Below are positions 52,363-63,256 of a stretch of DNA of 64,000 nt, piece by piece. Both the position numbers and the translations under genes were made by a program. The DNA comes from Streptomyces cinnamoneus (GTDB taxonomy: Bacteria; Actinomycetota; Actinomycetes; Streptomycetales; Streptomycetaceae): positions 310,001 through 374,000 of the forward strand of contig NZ_BMVB01000002.1 in the NCBI RefSeq assembly GCF_014650495.1. Direction: 5' to 3'. The notes beneath the pieces are model-generated. The model was not told the origin of the DNA. It worked only from the letters and a program-made list of their open reading frames with translations, and did not search any database. The first letter of the stretch is position 1. Each line of letters starts with the position of its first letter.

Positions 52363-52740
52363 TCACACCAGGGCGGCGCTGATCGGCACTCTCGGGCAGC
52401 AGCCCGCCGCGTTGTGCACGGCTCGCTGCAGCCGCCCCGGGGTGAGCCGGTGGCCGTGGAGGACCGAGCGCACCCCGTACTCCGCGACGGCCATGAGCTC
52501 GGTCTCGCCGAGCTCGTCGGCGACGACGACGAGCGGTGCGCGGTCCGCGCGGGCCATGCGGCGCAGCGTGCCCGGAGCGTCCCGGTCGTGCCGTCCCATG
52601 ACCAGGACGTCGACGGCGGCGCTCCCCTCGCCCCGCCGGGCGACCCGGATGCCGGGCAGTGCGCGCAGCTGCCGGACGAGCCGGTGGCGGCCCAGCTCGT
52701 CGTCGGCGTGGACGCTCACGGTGATGCGTTTCTCGAACAC
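52363..52740 (-). CDS. Receiver-like regulator fragment without DNA-binding domain
   Basis: Encodes 125 residues from a GTG at 52740, preceded by GAGGAAG. The sequence FEKRITVSVHADDELGRHRLVRQLRALPG and VVADELGETELMAVAEYGVRSVL resembles the receiver-like half of atypical LuxR-family regulators common in Streptomyces. The usual C-terminal LuxR HTH is missing: the frame stops just after AVHNAAGC, directly before the aspS terminator. The classical phosphoacceptor Asp is not convincing. It may be a truncated pseudogene or a stand-alone signalling domain. Confidence 0.6.
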   Translation of the reverse strand: MFEKRITVSVHADDELGRHRLVRQLRALPGIRVARRGEGSAAVDVLVMGRHDRDAPGTLRRMARADRAPLVVVADELGETELMAVAEYGVRSVLHGHRLTPGRLQRAVHNAAGCCPRVPISAALV

Positions 52741-52828
52741 TGCACTTCCTCGTCTCCCCCGCGTACCGAACACCCCCAGCGTGGCGGGGCGGGGTCAACG
52801 AACGATTGCCGAACGATCAACGCATGTG

Positions 52829-52863
52829 CGAAGGGCCCGGAACCATGGGTTCCGGGCCCTTCG
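52829..52863 (-). terminator. Terminator after metG
   Basis: A perfect 16-bp stem (52829-52844 with 52848-52863) with a three-base loop begins 15 bases after the metG stop. Confidence 0.85.
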
Positions 52864-52878
52864 GGCGGTCTGCCGCGC

Positions 52879-54600
<1,722 letters not shown>

Positions 54601-54786
54601 TGCGGCTGCTCCCTGGTCGCTGTGTGGTCGGGGTTGAGGTGCACCTTTAGCGTATCCGAGGGCCAGGGGGGTGCCGCGCGGCGTTGATGACGGCTGTGTC
54701 AAGCGTTCGCGCCCCCCGAACGGGCGGGAGAGTGACGTCCGATCACCGCCAGCGACACCCGTGCACACCGGGACAGTCTGGACGTC

Positions 54787-55323
54787 ATGACGACGACCGC
54801 GGCAACCCCGCCCGCCCACGTGTCCCGCCCCATCGGCCCCGCCGTCCTGCGGCAGCTGCGCACGCGCGACGACGCCGGCGTCACCCGTACCCCCCTCGCC
54901 GATCCAGACGGTGGCGCTCCGCTCCGCTGCTGCCTGCGGCACAGCACCGCCGGCGAACGCATCCTCCTCGTCTCGTACGCACCCCTGCAGCGCTGGGCGG
55001 CGGAGACGGGCGCGGAGCCGGGCCCGTACGACGAACGGGGCCCGGTCTTCATCCACGCCGAGGAATGCGGGGGCCCGGCCCCGGCCCCGGACGGCTGCAC
55101 CGACCCCGCCTACCCGGTGCGGATGCACGGCGCCCGGCGCGTGCTGCGCGCGTACGACGCGCAGGGCCGCATCCTCGGCGGCAGGCTCATCGAGATCCCG
55201 GTCGAGCGCGCGGCCGAGGTGGACACCGCGCTGGCCGAGGTGTTCGCCGACCCGCAGGTGGCGCTGGTGCACGTGCGCGCCGTGGAGTTCGGCTGCTTCC
55301 TGCTGGAGGTGCGGCGCCGGTAG
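54787..55323 (+). CDS. DUF1203 family protein
   Basis: Encodes 178 residues. The segment [30 protein letters not shown] and [21 protein letters not shown] match DUF1203, a small soluble family of unknown function. The conserved His/Glu/Cys cluster hints at metal binding, but no activity is known to me. Divergent from metG with 186 bases between. Confidence 0.8.
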   Translation: MTTTAATPPAHVSRPIGPAVLRQLRTRDDAGVTRTPLADPDGGAPLRCCLRHSTAGERILLVSYAPLQRWAAETGAEPGPYDERGPVFIHAEECGGPAPAPDGCTDPAYPVRMHGARRVLRAYDAQGRILGGRLIEIPVERAAEVDTALAEVFADPQVALVHVRAVEFGCFLLEVRRR

Positions 55324-55413
55324 GGCGCGCGGCGGCGAACTCGCCGACGGGCGGCGGGAGCACGTGTGCGGCACGTACGTGTCGTGAACCGGCCCCGCCG
55401 CCCGCAGTGGTGC

Positions 55414-55761
55414 TCAGGCGGCGAGCCCGAGGACCAGGGCACCGGCGGCCGGTGCCGCGTACAGCAGCGGGAACGGGATGTGCGCGTACGAGCGCGCCCG
55501 GACGACGGTGACGACGGCCCCGGCGAAGTACAGCACCAGGCCGGCCCCGGCCATGACGCCGAGGAACGGCACGAACAGGCCGGCCACCAGGCCCACGGCC
55601 CCCGCCGCCTTGGCCGCACCGAGCAGGTTCCACCACGAGCGGGGCACGCCGTACTCGACCAGGGGCTGCACGACCCACGTGGCGCGCAGGAGGAGGGCGG
55701 CGGCCGAGAAGCCCGCCATGGCGGCGGCCAGGAGGGTGACGACGACGTAGGCGGTGGACAT
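55414..55761 (-). CDS. DoxX-like small membrane protein
   Basis: Encodes 115 residues with four hydrophobic helices. The pattern fits the DoxX family (VRARSYAHIPFPLLYAAPAAGALVLG at the end). Members are integral-membrane proteins linked in some species to redox homeostasis; the function here is unknown. Convergent with the DUF1203 gene. Confidence 0.8.
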   Translation of the reverse strand: MSTAYVVVTLLAAAMAGFSAAALLLRATWVVQPLVEYGVPRSWWNLLGAAKAAGAVGLVAGLFVPFLGVMAGAGLVLYFAGAVVTVVRARSYAHIPFPLLYAAPAAGALVLGLAA

Positions 55762-55979
55762 GCGGAACGCTCCTCATCGGACGGGGCCGGTGCGGGCTCG
55801 CGCCGGCCGGACGGGGTGAGCCCGTCACCGCATTGACACGCCGCGCGCCACGGGTGTGACCGTCCTGCCGGACTTTTTTCCGGACACCGGCCCCCGGGTG
55901 GAGACATTCGCGAAACATCCCCTCTGGTACACCCCCATTCTGGAAGGAAGGGGGCGTGCCGGACGGGAGGAACGACATC

Positions 55980-56633
55980 ATGCGGGTGCTGGTCGCCGAG
56001 GACGAGGAAGTGCTGGCCGAGCTGGTGGCCACCGGGCTGCGGCGGGCGGGGTTCGCGGTCGACACCGTCTACAGCGGCGACGCCGCCCTCGCCTACCTCG
56101 GGCTGCACGACTACGACGTCGTCGTCCTCGACCGCGACCTGCCCCGGGTGCACGGCGACGACGTCACCCGGCGCCTCGTCGCCGCCGGCTCGCGCACCCG
56201 CATCCTCATGCTGACCGCCGCCGGCTCCATGGAGGACCGTGTCGCCGGCCTCGACCTCGGGGCCGACGACTACCTCCCCAAGCCCTTCGAGTTCCCCGAG
56301 CTCGTCTCGCGCGTACGGGCGCTGCGCCGCCGCAGCGCCCGGCCCGCCCCGCCGCAGCTGGAGCGGCACGGGCTCCGGCTCGACACCGTGCGGCGCACCG
56401 TCAGCCGCGAGGGGCACGCGCTCGACCTCTCGCCCAAGGAGTTCGCCGTGCTGCAGATCCTCCTCGAAGCCGACGGGGCCGTCGTCAGCGCCGAGGAACT
56501 GCTCGAACGGGCCTGGGACGCGCACGCCGACCCCTTCACGGGCGCGGTGCGCGTCGCGATGAGCAAGCTGCGCGGCAAGCTCGGCGACCCGCCCCTGATC
56601 CGTACCGTGCAGGGCGTGGGGTACGCCCTGTGA
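55980..56633 (+). CDS. OmpR-family response regulator
   Basis: Encodes 217 residues from the ATG at 55980, preceded by GGGAGGAA; a GTG eight codons earlier has no site. The receiver domain (about 1-115) shows EDEE, the phosphoacceptor Asp in DYDVVVLDRDLP, and the Lys in YLPKPFEFPEL. The winged-helix DNA-binding domain follows, with LSPKEFAVLQILL and RTVQGVGYAL. It overlaps the sensor kinase gene by GTGA, so the two form one two-component system. The signal is unknown. Confidence 0.93.
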   Translation: MRVLVAEDEEVLAELVATGLRRAGFAVDTVYSGDAALAYLGLHDYDVVVLDRDLPRVHGDDVTRRLVAAGSRTRILMLTAAGSMEDRVAGLDLGADDYLPKPFEFPELVSRVRALRRRSARPAPPQLERHGLRLDTVRRTVSREGHALDLSPKEFAVLQILLEADGAVVSAEELLERAWDAHADPFTGAVRVAMSKLRGKLGDPPLIRTVQGVGYAL

Positions 56634-57676
56634 GACGGCCCGTCCTGACGGCGCGGACCCGCATCGCCGTCGCCTTCGGAGCCGTCTTCGCCGTCCTCGG
56701 TACGGGGCTGCTCGTCACCGTCAACGTCCTGTCGCGGGCCGGCACGCAGGAGCGGGCGACGAGGATCGCGCGCACGGCCGTGCCGGCGGAGGCGTGGCCG
56801 CCGCAGCAGACCGTGACCGTCTCCACGATCTACCGGCTGTCGGGCGACGTCAGCGCCGCCGCCTCCCACGAGCTGATCGTCTGGTCGGCGGTGGCGCTGC
56901 TGGTGACCGCGCTGCTCGCGGTGGGCGTGGGCTGGTGGACGGCAGGGCTGTTCCTGCGGCCGGTCCAGGGGGCCTTCGACAGCCAGCGGCGGTTCATCGC
57001 CAACGCCTCGCACGAGCTGCGCACGCCCCTGGCCACCCAGCGTGCCGCCATCCAGGTCGGGCTGGACGGCGCCCCCTCGCCCGAGGACCTCGCCCGCACC
57101 AGGCGGACGCTGCTGGAGACCAACCGCCACTCCGAGCGGCTCATCGACGGGCTCCTCCTCCTCGCCCGCAGCGAGCGCGGACTGGAGAGCCGCGAACCGC
57201 TCGACCTCGCCGAGGTCGTGCGGGAGGAGGCCGACGGCCTGGCCACCGACGCCGCACGGGCGGACGTACGGATCCGGGTGCGCGCCGTCCCCGCGCCCCT
57301 GACCGGCAACCGGCTGCTCCTCGCCCAGCTCACCGGCAATCTGCTGCGCAACGCCGTGGGCTACAACCACGGCGGCGGCAGCGTCGAGGTGTGCGTGCGG
57401 CCCGGCCGGCTGACCGTGGTCAACACCGGGCCGCGCGTCGCCGCCCGCGACGTCGGCACCCTCTTCGAACCCTTCCGCCGGGGGGAGGGCCGCGAACGGC
57501 TCGGCGGCGGGGCGGGACTCGGCCTGTCCATCGTGCGGTCGATCGCGCGCGCCCACGGGGGAACGGCGAAGGCCGCCCCCAACCCGCAGGGCGGCCTCCG
57601 TGTGGTCGTCGACCTGCCTACGGCAGGATCCCGGCGGCCCTGGCCTCGGCCAGCCACTCGGGGAACTCCACCATGA
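56630..57676 (+). CDS. Sensor histidine kinase lacking a HAMP domain
   Basis: Encodes 348 residues from a GTG at 56630 overlapping the regulator stop. TM1 at about residues 11-33, an outer loop of about 45 residues, TM2 at about 84-108. The His box FIANASHELRTPLATQ follows TM2 after only about 15 residues; usual relatives have a HAMP linker of about 50 residues here, of which only LRPV seems left. The ATPase part shows NLLRNAVGYN and GAGLGLSIVRSIARAHGG. Its last 59 bases overlap the convergent vWA gene. Confidence 0.88.
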   Translation: MRRPVLTARTRIAVAFGAVFAVLGTGLLVTVNVLSRAGTQERATRIARTAVPAEAWPPQQTVTVSTIYRLSGDVSAAASHELIVWSAVALLVTALLAVGVGWWTAGLFLRPVQGAFDSQRRFIANASHELRTPLATQRAAIQVGLDGAPSPEDLARTRRTLLETNRHSERLIDGLLLLARSERGLESREPLDLAEVVREEADGLATDAARADVRIRVRAVPAPLTGNRLLLAQLTGNLLRNAVGYNHGGGSVEVCVRPGRLTVVNTGPRVAARDVGTLFEPFRRGEGRERLGGGAGLGLSIVRSIARAHGGTAKAAPNPQGGLRVVVDLPTAGSRRPWPRPATRGTPP

Positions 57677-58871
57677 GCTCCTCGTACAACCGCGCGTCCG
57701 CGAGCGCCTTGGGATCGCGGCCGGCGTGGAAGAAGCCGGCGTTGTCGACGACGCGCTTCTCCGGCACCGGCAGGTCGTCGAGCTTGCGCAGGAAGTCGAA
57801 GCCCTTGCCCTCCGGGTCGCCGAAGCCGACGAACTGCCAGAAGATCGGCAGCTTCGCCGCCTCGCACAGGGCCCGCTCGGCGGCCGGCTTGCTGTAGGGG
57901 GCGCCGTCGGTCTGGAAGATGACGAAGGCGGGGTCGGTGGCGCCCGACGCCCGGTAGTGGTCGATGACGGCCTCGATGGCCCAGTGGTAGTTCGTCCGGC
58001 CCATGTGGCCGTAGGACTCGTGGAGTTCCTGGATGCGGCCGTCGAAGTCGGTGAGGTCGAGCTCGGCGGTGCCGTCGATGTCCGTCGAGAAGAAGACGAC
58101 GGGTACGACGCCGTCGTCGTCGAGGTTGGCGGCCAGGCCCAGGGCCTGCTCGGCGAGATGCTGGACCGTGCCGTCCTTGTAATAGGTGCGCATCGAGCCC
58201 GAGCGGTCGAGGACGAGGTAGACGGCCGCGCGCTGTCCGGCCAGGCCCTGCTTGCGCAGGGAGACGCCGGCCGACTTGTAGAGGCTGACGAGCTTGGGGG
58301 CCGTCTGCTGGACCTTCTCCAGGCTGATGGCCGCGCCGCCTTCCGCCCCCGCGACCGCCTCCGCCGGGACCGCGGTGTCCGGGGTCGCCTCCGCCGGGAC
58401 CGCCGTGTCCGGTGTCGCCTCCGGTGCCGTCGCGGGGGCCGGAACGGCCGGGGCCGGAACAGTGGGAGCCGGCACCGCGGGCGCCGGCGTCACGTCCGCC
58501 GTCGTCATCGCCGGGGCCGGCTCCGGGTCCGGGCCGGGGGCCGGCTCGGGCACGGGGTTGGGGTCGGGCGTCGGCACCGGCTCCGGCTCCGGGACGGGCT
58601 TGGGCGACGGCATCGGCGTCGGCTCCGGCTCCGGCTGCGGAACCGGCTCGGGGCGGTGCGGGCCGGGCGTGGGGATCGGGCCCAGCGGGCCCGGGTCGGG
58701 GATGCGCTCGGCGGCGCGGTCCGCGGCCCCGGCCGTCGGCTGCGCCGGTACGGAAACGGCCGGCGCGGCGCCGCCGTCGGGCCCCGCACTCTGCTGGGGC
58801 AGGCTGGGTTCGTCACGCACGGCAGCTCTGGACCGGCCGAACGCGTTCCGCAGCAGACTCCGAATGCCCAT
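57618..58871 (-). CDS. vWA-domain protein (TerF-like) with Pro-rich linker
   Basis: Encodes 417 residues. Residues about 40-190 are a low-complexity linker of PEP/PxP repeats and near-identical PEATPDTAVPAE units. Residues about 200-400 form a von Willebrand A domain with the MIDAS motif DRSGSM and the TDG segment. The vWA part resembles TerF/TerY-type proteins associated with tellurite-resistance clusters, but no ter genes are near. No signal peptide; probably cytosolic, binding a partner through Mg2+. It overlaps the kinase gene tail to tail. Confidence 0.82.
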   Translation of the reverse strand: MGIRSLLRNAFGRSRAAVRDEPSLPQQSAGPDGGAAPAVSVPAQPTAGAADRAAERIPDPGPLGPIPTPGPHRPEPVPQPEPEPTPMPSPKPVPEPEPVPTPDPNPVPEPAPGPDPEPAPAMTTADVTPAPAVPAPTVPAPAVPAPATAPEATPDTAVPAEATPDTAVPAEAVAGAEGGAAISLEKVQQTAPKLVSLYKSAGVSLRKQGLAGQRAAVYLVLDRSGSMRTYYKDGTVQHLAEQALGLAANLDDDGVVPVVFFSTDIDGTAELDLTDFDGRIQELHESYGHMGRTNYHWAIEAVIDHYRASGATDPAFVIFQTDGAPYSKPAAERALCEAAKLPIFWQFVGFGDPEGKGFDFLRKLDDLPVPEKRVVDNAGFFHAGRDPKALADARLYEELMVEFPEWLAEARAAGILP

Positions 58872-59031
58872 GGGGAGATGTCCTTCATGTGTCTCGGGTG
58901 CAAGTGAATTGTCCGTAGTGCGGGGATAAGTCCCCTGGCGTGGCGACTACGTAAGGCTAGCCGTCAAGCTTGGTCCAGTACGTTCACACCCGACACGCCC
59001 TACCCGCGTGTCCTACCTTGTATCACTGGCA

Positions 59032-60414
59032 TCAGGGGTGGTCCGGAACCCAGGTCCCGTGAAACCCCAGCGGCACCCGCACCGGCAGGTGGATCCGGGC
59101 CACCGGACCCGCCGCGAAGTCCTGTGCCGCCAGCACCACGAGGTCCGAGGCCGCCCGCGCCGGGTCGTAGGCGTACGCCAGCACCCAGCCCTCGTCCTCC
59201 GCGGCCCCCGGCGCGGCCGGCACGAACACCCCCTCGCCCACGTCGCCGCCCGCCGGCACCCGGAACTCCTCGGCCGTGCCGCGCTCCAGGTCGTACTTCA
59301 GCAGTCCGGTGTCCCGCCCCGGCTGCCGCTCGTGCATCGCATAGCCGAAGCGGTGCGGCAGGGTCAGCCGGCGCGGGTCGACGCGGGGGAACTCCACCGG
59401 CCGGTCGTCCAGCCGCTCGCGCCGCACGGTCCCGGCGGTGAGGTCGACCGTCCAGCGCTCCAGGTGCGCCAGGTGCTCCCCGGGGGCGGGGCGGCCGGCC
59501 GAGGCGGCGTCGAAGAAGCGGTCGTAGCGCACGAGATGGACGGTGAGGAAGCGACGGCCGCGTCCGCCGTCGGGCGGCCCGTGCTCGAAGGCGTTCATCG
59601 GGTGGAAGACGAAGCACGGATCCGTCTCCAGCCACCGCACCTGCTCCGCCCGGCCCTCGCGCGGCAGCACCCCGAGCCGCGCCGGCCGGCCCGGCACCCA
59701 CACCGGATGGTGCCCGGCCGTTCCGGGCAGCCGGGCGAAGACGACGGGCAGGTCGTAGAGCAGCACGTACCGCTCGGTGAGCGAGAAGGCGTGCATCATC
59801 GGCCGCTCGCCGACCGGGACGTCGACGCTGCGGCGCACCCGTCCGTCCGTCCCCGCGACGACGTACTGCACGTACGGCCAGGCCGGGCAGTACGCCACCG
59901 CGTGCAGCTCACCGCTGCGCGGGTCGAGTACGGGATGTGCGGACAGCCCGCCGGGCAGGGTGCCGTGGAAGTCGAACGGCCCGATCGTGTGGAGCTCGGG
60001 GTCCAGTTCGTACGGCAGCGTGCCGCCCTCGACCAGGGCGAGACAGTGCCCGGCGAAGAACTGCACGTGGGTGTTGGGGGCGAAGTCCAGGTCCAGGTGG
60101 CGCGGCCCGTGCAGCAGCTTCTCCCCGAGCTGCCCGGCCACCGCGTCCGAACGCACCCAGCGGTTGCGGTACCACTCGGCGCGGCCGTCGCGCAGCCGGA
60201 CGCCGTGGATCATGCCTTCGCCGCTGAACCAGTGGTAGGCGGCCGGGTCTTCGACCTCCAGGGGATTGGGGCCGTTGCGCAGGTAGCGGCCGCACAGGGA
60301 GCCGGGGATCCGGCCGGTCACCGGCAGGTCGACCGCGGTGATCTCCTCGTGGACCGGCGCGTACAGACCTCGGAGGTAGGGGTTCGTGCCCGCGTGCGGA
60401 CGGCCCTCGGTCAT
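59032..60414 (-). CDS. Carotenoid oxygenase family protein
   Basis: Encodes 460 residues from the ATG at 60414, with GGAGGTGG upstream. The four iron-binding His of the family are visible in SAHPVLD, MMHAFSLTE, VFHPMNAFE and, at the C-terminus, FHGTWVPDH. GRYLRNGPNP is also typical. Such non-heme Fe(II) dioxygenases cleave carotenoids, stilbenes or lignin-derived alkenes. Substrate unknown; no carotenoid genes lie in the window. Confidence 0.92.
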   Translation of the reverse strand: MTEGRPHAGTNPYLRGLYAPVHEEITAVDLPVTGRIPGSLCGRYLRNGPNPLEVEDPAAYHWFSGEGMIHGVRLRDGRAEWYRNRWVRSDAVAGQLGEKLLHGPRHLDLDFAPNTHVQFFAGHCLALVEGGTLPYELDPELHTIGPFDFHGTLPGGLSAHPVLDPRSGELHAVAYCPAWPYVQYVVAGTDGRVRRSVDVPVGERPMMHAFSLTERYVLLYDLPVVFARLPGTAGHHPVWVPGRPARLGVLPREGRAEQVRWLETDPCFVFHPMNAFEHGPPDGGRGRRFLTVHLVRYDRFFDAASAGRPAPGEHLAHLERWTVDLTAGTVRRERLDDRPVEFPRVDPRRLTLPHRFGYAMHERQPGRDTGLLKYDLERGTAEEFRVPAGGDVGEGVFVPAAPGAAEDEGWVLAYAYDPARAASDLVVLAAQDFAAGPVARIHLPVRVPLGFHGTWVPDHP

Positions 60415-60737
60415 GGCACCCACCTCCACCGGCCCTTCCCCGGCTGCCGCCGGGCGGGTCCCCCACCCGTGGGGCCGTCCCTCCACCATCCAGCGGAAGG
60501 GAAGGTTCGGCCAGCCTCCATCCACGCGTCGAACACTCTTCATCGAAGGCGGGTAACCGCCACCGAGCGGGATTCGTTGCCGGGAACAGCCGGGGAAGCG
60601 TAGTACACGGGCAGGACAAGAGCAGGGCAATTAATGGCCGCAGGGCAACCCTGTGCGCCCGTTCCCGACTCTTTATCGGTGAGTATTCGCAAGTCCGAAC
60701 ATGAGTACCCACACGGGGGCAGGGAGTTGAGAGGCGC
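60415..60737. other. Intergenic region between carotenoid oxygenase and hydrolase
   Basis: No gene supported in 323 bases. It must hold both divergent promoters. A small inverted repeat CAGGG-CAA-CCCTG lies at 60641-60653, and the stretch 60660-60720 is less GC-rich than the surroundings. The hydrolase ribosome site GGGAGTTGAGAGG precedes 60738. Confidence 0.5.
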
Positions 60738-62108
60738 ATGGGCCTGACCAGCCGGTCACTCTTGTACACGGTGGTGTTCGTCGCCCTTGTGTGTGTGGGC
60801 CTCACGATATGGCTGTGGCCACGCCTCGCGGGGCGCGGCACGTTGCCCGTGCTGGGACGGCTCGGGTCGATCCTGGTGACCCAGTTGACGATCATGTCCG
60901 CGGTGCTCCTCGCGGTGAATTCCGCCAATAGCTTCTACGGCACCTGGGGCGAGCTGATCGGGAAGTACGACCGCTCGCCCGGACAGGTCACGCAGGCCAC
61001 CGAGCCGGGCCCGAACACCGGTGTCGACGCGGCCAAGGGCGGTCTGGTGCGGCCGGCCGGGTCGGAGGGGCTGGAGAAGGCGGGGCTCCCGAAGGGGCCG
61101 AAGGACAAGGTCGGTGCGGTGGAGTCCGTACGCCTCGTCGCCCGCCGCGCGGGCGTCGTCGAGCCGGCGATCGTCTACCTGCCGCCGCAGTACTTCCAGA
61201 AGCAGTACGAGCGCCAGCGCTTCCCCGTGATCGTGGCCGTCAGCGGCTACCCGGGCGGCATCACCAACCTCACCCAGTACTTGCAGGTGCCCAAGACGGC
61301 GTCCACGCTGATCTCGGAGAACCGGATGCAGCCGACGGTGATCGTCATGGTCCGGCCGACGATCGCCCCGCCGCGCGACACCGAGTGCGTGGACGTCCCG
61401 GACGGGCCGCAGGCCGAGACCTACTTCACCAAGGACCTGCCCGAGGCCCTCAAGAGCGCCTACCGCGTCGGCCACGAGGCCAGCGCCTGGGGCGTCATGG
61501 GCTACTCCTCGGGCGGCACCTGCGCCCTGGAGCTCGCGATGCGCTCGCCCGGCACGTACCCGGTGGCGGGCGCCCTCTCCGCCGACTACAAGGTCAAGAA
61601 CGACCTCACCACGGGCAAGCTCTTCGGCAGCGGCCCGGAGGCCGGCAAGCGCCAGCGCGAGCACGACCTGATCTGGCGCCTGCAGAACCTGCCCGCCCCG
61701 CGCGTCTCGGTGCTCGTCACCAGCAGTGAGAAGGGCGAGAAGAACTACGGGGAGACGCAGAAGTTCCTCAAGGCCGTCAAGGAGCCGATGACCGCCGCGA
61801 AGATCGTCCTGCCCGCGGGGAGCCACAACTTCACCACCTGGCGGCGCGAGATCGCCCCGACGCTGGAGTGGATGAGCAAGCAGATGACCTTCCCGCAGGA
61901 CACCGTCGACCGGTCGAAGCCGGCGGACGGCTCGCAGAGCGGGAAGGCGGCCGAGGAGGAGCGCAAGCGGGCCGAGGAGAAGCGGAAGGCCGACGAGGAG
62001 AAGCGGAAGGCCGAGGAGGAGCGCTCCTCCGGGGCGCAGGAGGCGCCGTCGGACGCCTCCGGCGAGCCGGAGGCGTCCCAGGGGGCGGAGCCCGAAGAGG
62101 ACGAGTGA
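60738..62108 (+). CDS. Membrane-anchored alpha/beta hydrolase (esterase D / Ag85-like) with charged tail
   Basis: Encodes 456 residues. Two hydrophobic helices (about 8-28 and 44-62) anchor it, placing the hydrolase outside. The esterase domain (about 120-385) has GYSSGGTCAL with the nucleophile Ser and a likely His in GSHNFTTW, resembling the antigen 85/esterase D fold. The last 70 residues are Lys/Glu/Arg-rich, first coiled-coil-like (EEERKRAEEKRKADEEKRK) and then acidic. Substrate unknown. Confidence 0.83.
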   Translation: MGLTSRSLLYTVVFVALVCVGLTIWLWPRLAGRGTLPVLGRLGSILVTQLTIMSAVLLAVNSANSFYGTWGELIGKYDRSPGQVTQATEPGPNTGVDAAKGGLVRPAGSEGLEKAGLPKGPKDKVGAVESVRLVARRAGVVEPAIVYLPPQYFQKQYERQRFPVIVAVSGYPGGITNLTQYLQVPKTASTLISENRMQPTVIVMVRPTIAPPRDTECVDVPDGPQAETYFTKDLPEALKSAYRVGHEASAWGVMGYSSGGTCALELAMRSPGTYPVAGALSADYKVKNDLTTGKLFGSGPEAGKRQREHDLIWRLQNLPAPRVSVLVTSSEKGEKNYGETQKFLKAVKEPMTAAKIVLPAGSHNFTTWRREIAPTLEWMSKQMTFPQDTVDRSKPADGSQSGKAAEEERKRAEEKRKADEEKRKAEEERSSGAQEAPSDASGEPEASQGAEPEEDE

Positions 62109-62115
62109 CGCGCCC

Positions 62116-62139
62116 GGCGGCGGCCGTCAGGCCGCCGCC
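62116..62139. terminator. Hairpin between convergent hydrolase and AfsA-family genes
   Basis: GGCGGCGGCC (62116-62125) pairs with GGCCGCCGCC (62130-62139) around loop GTCA, covering the end of the AfsA-family gene. Confidence 0.65.
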
Positions 62140-63110
62140 ACGCCCCGGAGCCGCCCCGCGGCCCCGGTGAGGGTGCAGGTGAAGACGGGCGCGCCGTCCT
62201 GTGTTCCCGTCACCCGCGCGGCGAGCCGCTCGCCCGGCTGTCCGCTCGTGGCCGTGACCTCGATGGTGCAGGGACTGTCCAGCTCCGCGTACCGGTGGAA
62301 GACCACGGCGACCGAGGACGGCCGCCGCGCGTGCGGCCGCAGCGCGCCGTACGCGGCCTGGCGGGCCGCCTCCACCAGGACCATGCCGGGGATGTGGTCG
62401 CTGGGGTGGTCGAAGAGCGTGGCGTGGCGCGGGTCGGGGTTGAGCACCCAGCGGTCGGAGCGGCCGGTGGGGGAGAGGACGACGTCGATGGGGGCGTCCC
62501 GGCCGACGTCGCGGGGCTCGGCCCGGACGGGGCGGCCGGCCGGCAGCAGATCGGCGGTGGACCCGCGGTGGCCGCGGATCCGGCCGTAGAGCTCCGGGGG
62601 GAGGCAGGTGAAGCGGCCGCCGCCGCTGGCCACGGTCTCGCCCTCGCGCCGCACCGTGATGTCCATGCGGAAGGCGAAACGCCGTTCCCGGTGATCGAGG
62701 ATCACGCACGAAGCGGCGATGGTGAGATCGGTGGGCGAGTCCCCTATGAGGAGGCGCTCGTCGTGCGCGGTGAATTCCATCTCCTGCAGCAGGAATTGAT
62801 GTCCTATCGGAACATTCAATTCCGTGTGGGCGAGGAACAGGCCCGTCTGCCGAATCGTTTCCGCGGCCAGTAAGGGATCATGCCGTCTGCCGCCGTCGGC
62901 GGTGAAGAAGCCGTGTGCCCGCGGCCATTGGGCGGTGAGCAGGAAATGATGTCCGTCCGCTTCCGTGCACCCGGTCAGGAAGACCTCCGCGACGGCCGCG
63001 CGATGAACGAGCTCCTTGGGAACCGTGCTGGTCAGTGTGGGTTCGACGGCGGACGGGGAAGGTGCGGGGCGCCCGTTCGCAGTGGGTGACTGATGCACGG
63101 AACTCTCCAT
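62127..63110 (-). CDS. AfsA/ScbA-family gamma-butyrolactone biosynthesis protein
   Basis: Encodes 327 residues from the ATG at 63110; a GTG at 63128 is possible. Two AfsA hotdog repeats are visible: the first around KELVHRAAVAEVFLTG to DPLLAAETIRQTGLFLAH, the second around DRWVLNPDPRHATLFDHPSDHIPGMVLVEAARQAA. AfsA joins a beta-keto acid to a glycerol-derived unit, the key step to A-factor-type signals. It is divergent from a P450 gene with an ARE-like operator between, as in signalling loci. No receptor gene is inside the window. Confidence 0.88.
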   Translation of the reverse strand: MESSVHQSPTANGRPAPSPSAVEPTLTSTVPKELVHRAAVAEVFLTGCTEADGHHFLLTAQWPRAHGFFTADGGRRHDPLLAAETIRQTGLFLAHTELNVPIGHQFLLQEMEFTAHDERLLIGDSPTDLTIAASCVILDHRERRFAFRMDITVRREGETVASGGGRFTCLPPELYGRIRGHRGSTADLLPAGRPVRAEPRDVGRDAPIDVVLSPTGRSDRWVLNPDPRHATLFDHPSDHIPGMVLVEAARQAAYGALRPHARRPSSVAVVFHRYAELDSPCTIEVTATSGQPGERLAARVTGTQDGAPVFTCTLTGAAGRLRGVAAA

Positions 63111-63161
63111 GAAACCCGATGTGACCACGAGTCAAGAAACCCGAAAATCTTGTCCTGTTCT

Positions 63162-63186
63162 AAGATAACGGTTGGCCGGTTTTCTT
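63162..63186. promoter_or_regulatory. ARE-like operator for a butyrolactone receptor
   Basis: An imperfect 25-bp inverted repeat with outer arms AAGATAAC and GTTTTCTT and CGG/CCGG at the centre, in an AT-richer stretch between the divergent AfsA-family and P450 genes. AT flanks with CGGT-type cores are typical of ArpA/ScbR-type sites. Confidence 0.5.
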
Positions 63187-63256
63187 CAAGGCCCAGGCCG
63201 GGATCCCCGGCGGCGCGCGACGGTCCCGCGCGGCGTACCACTGATGGAGACAGCTG

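Noticed and set aside
57618..58871. Tellurite resistance locus
   Set aside because: Only a vWA protein of TerF type is present; no terB/C/D/E genes are nearby.
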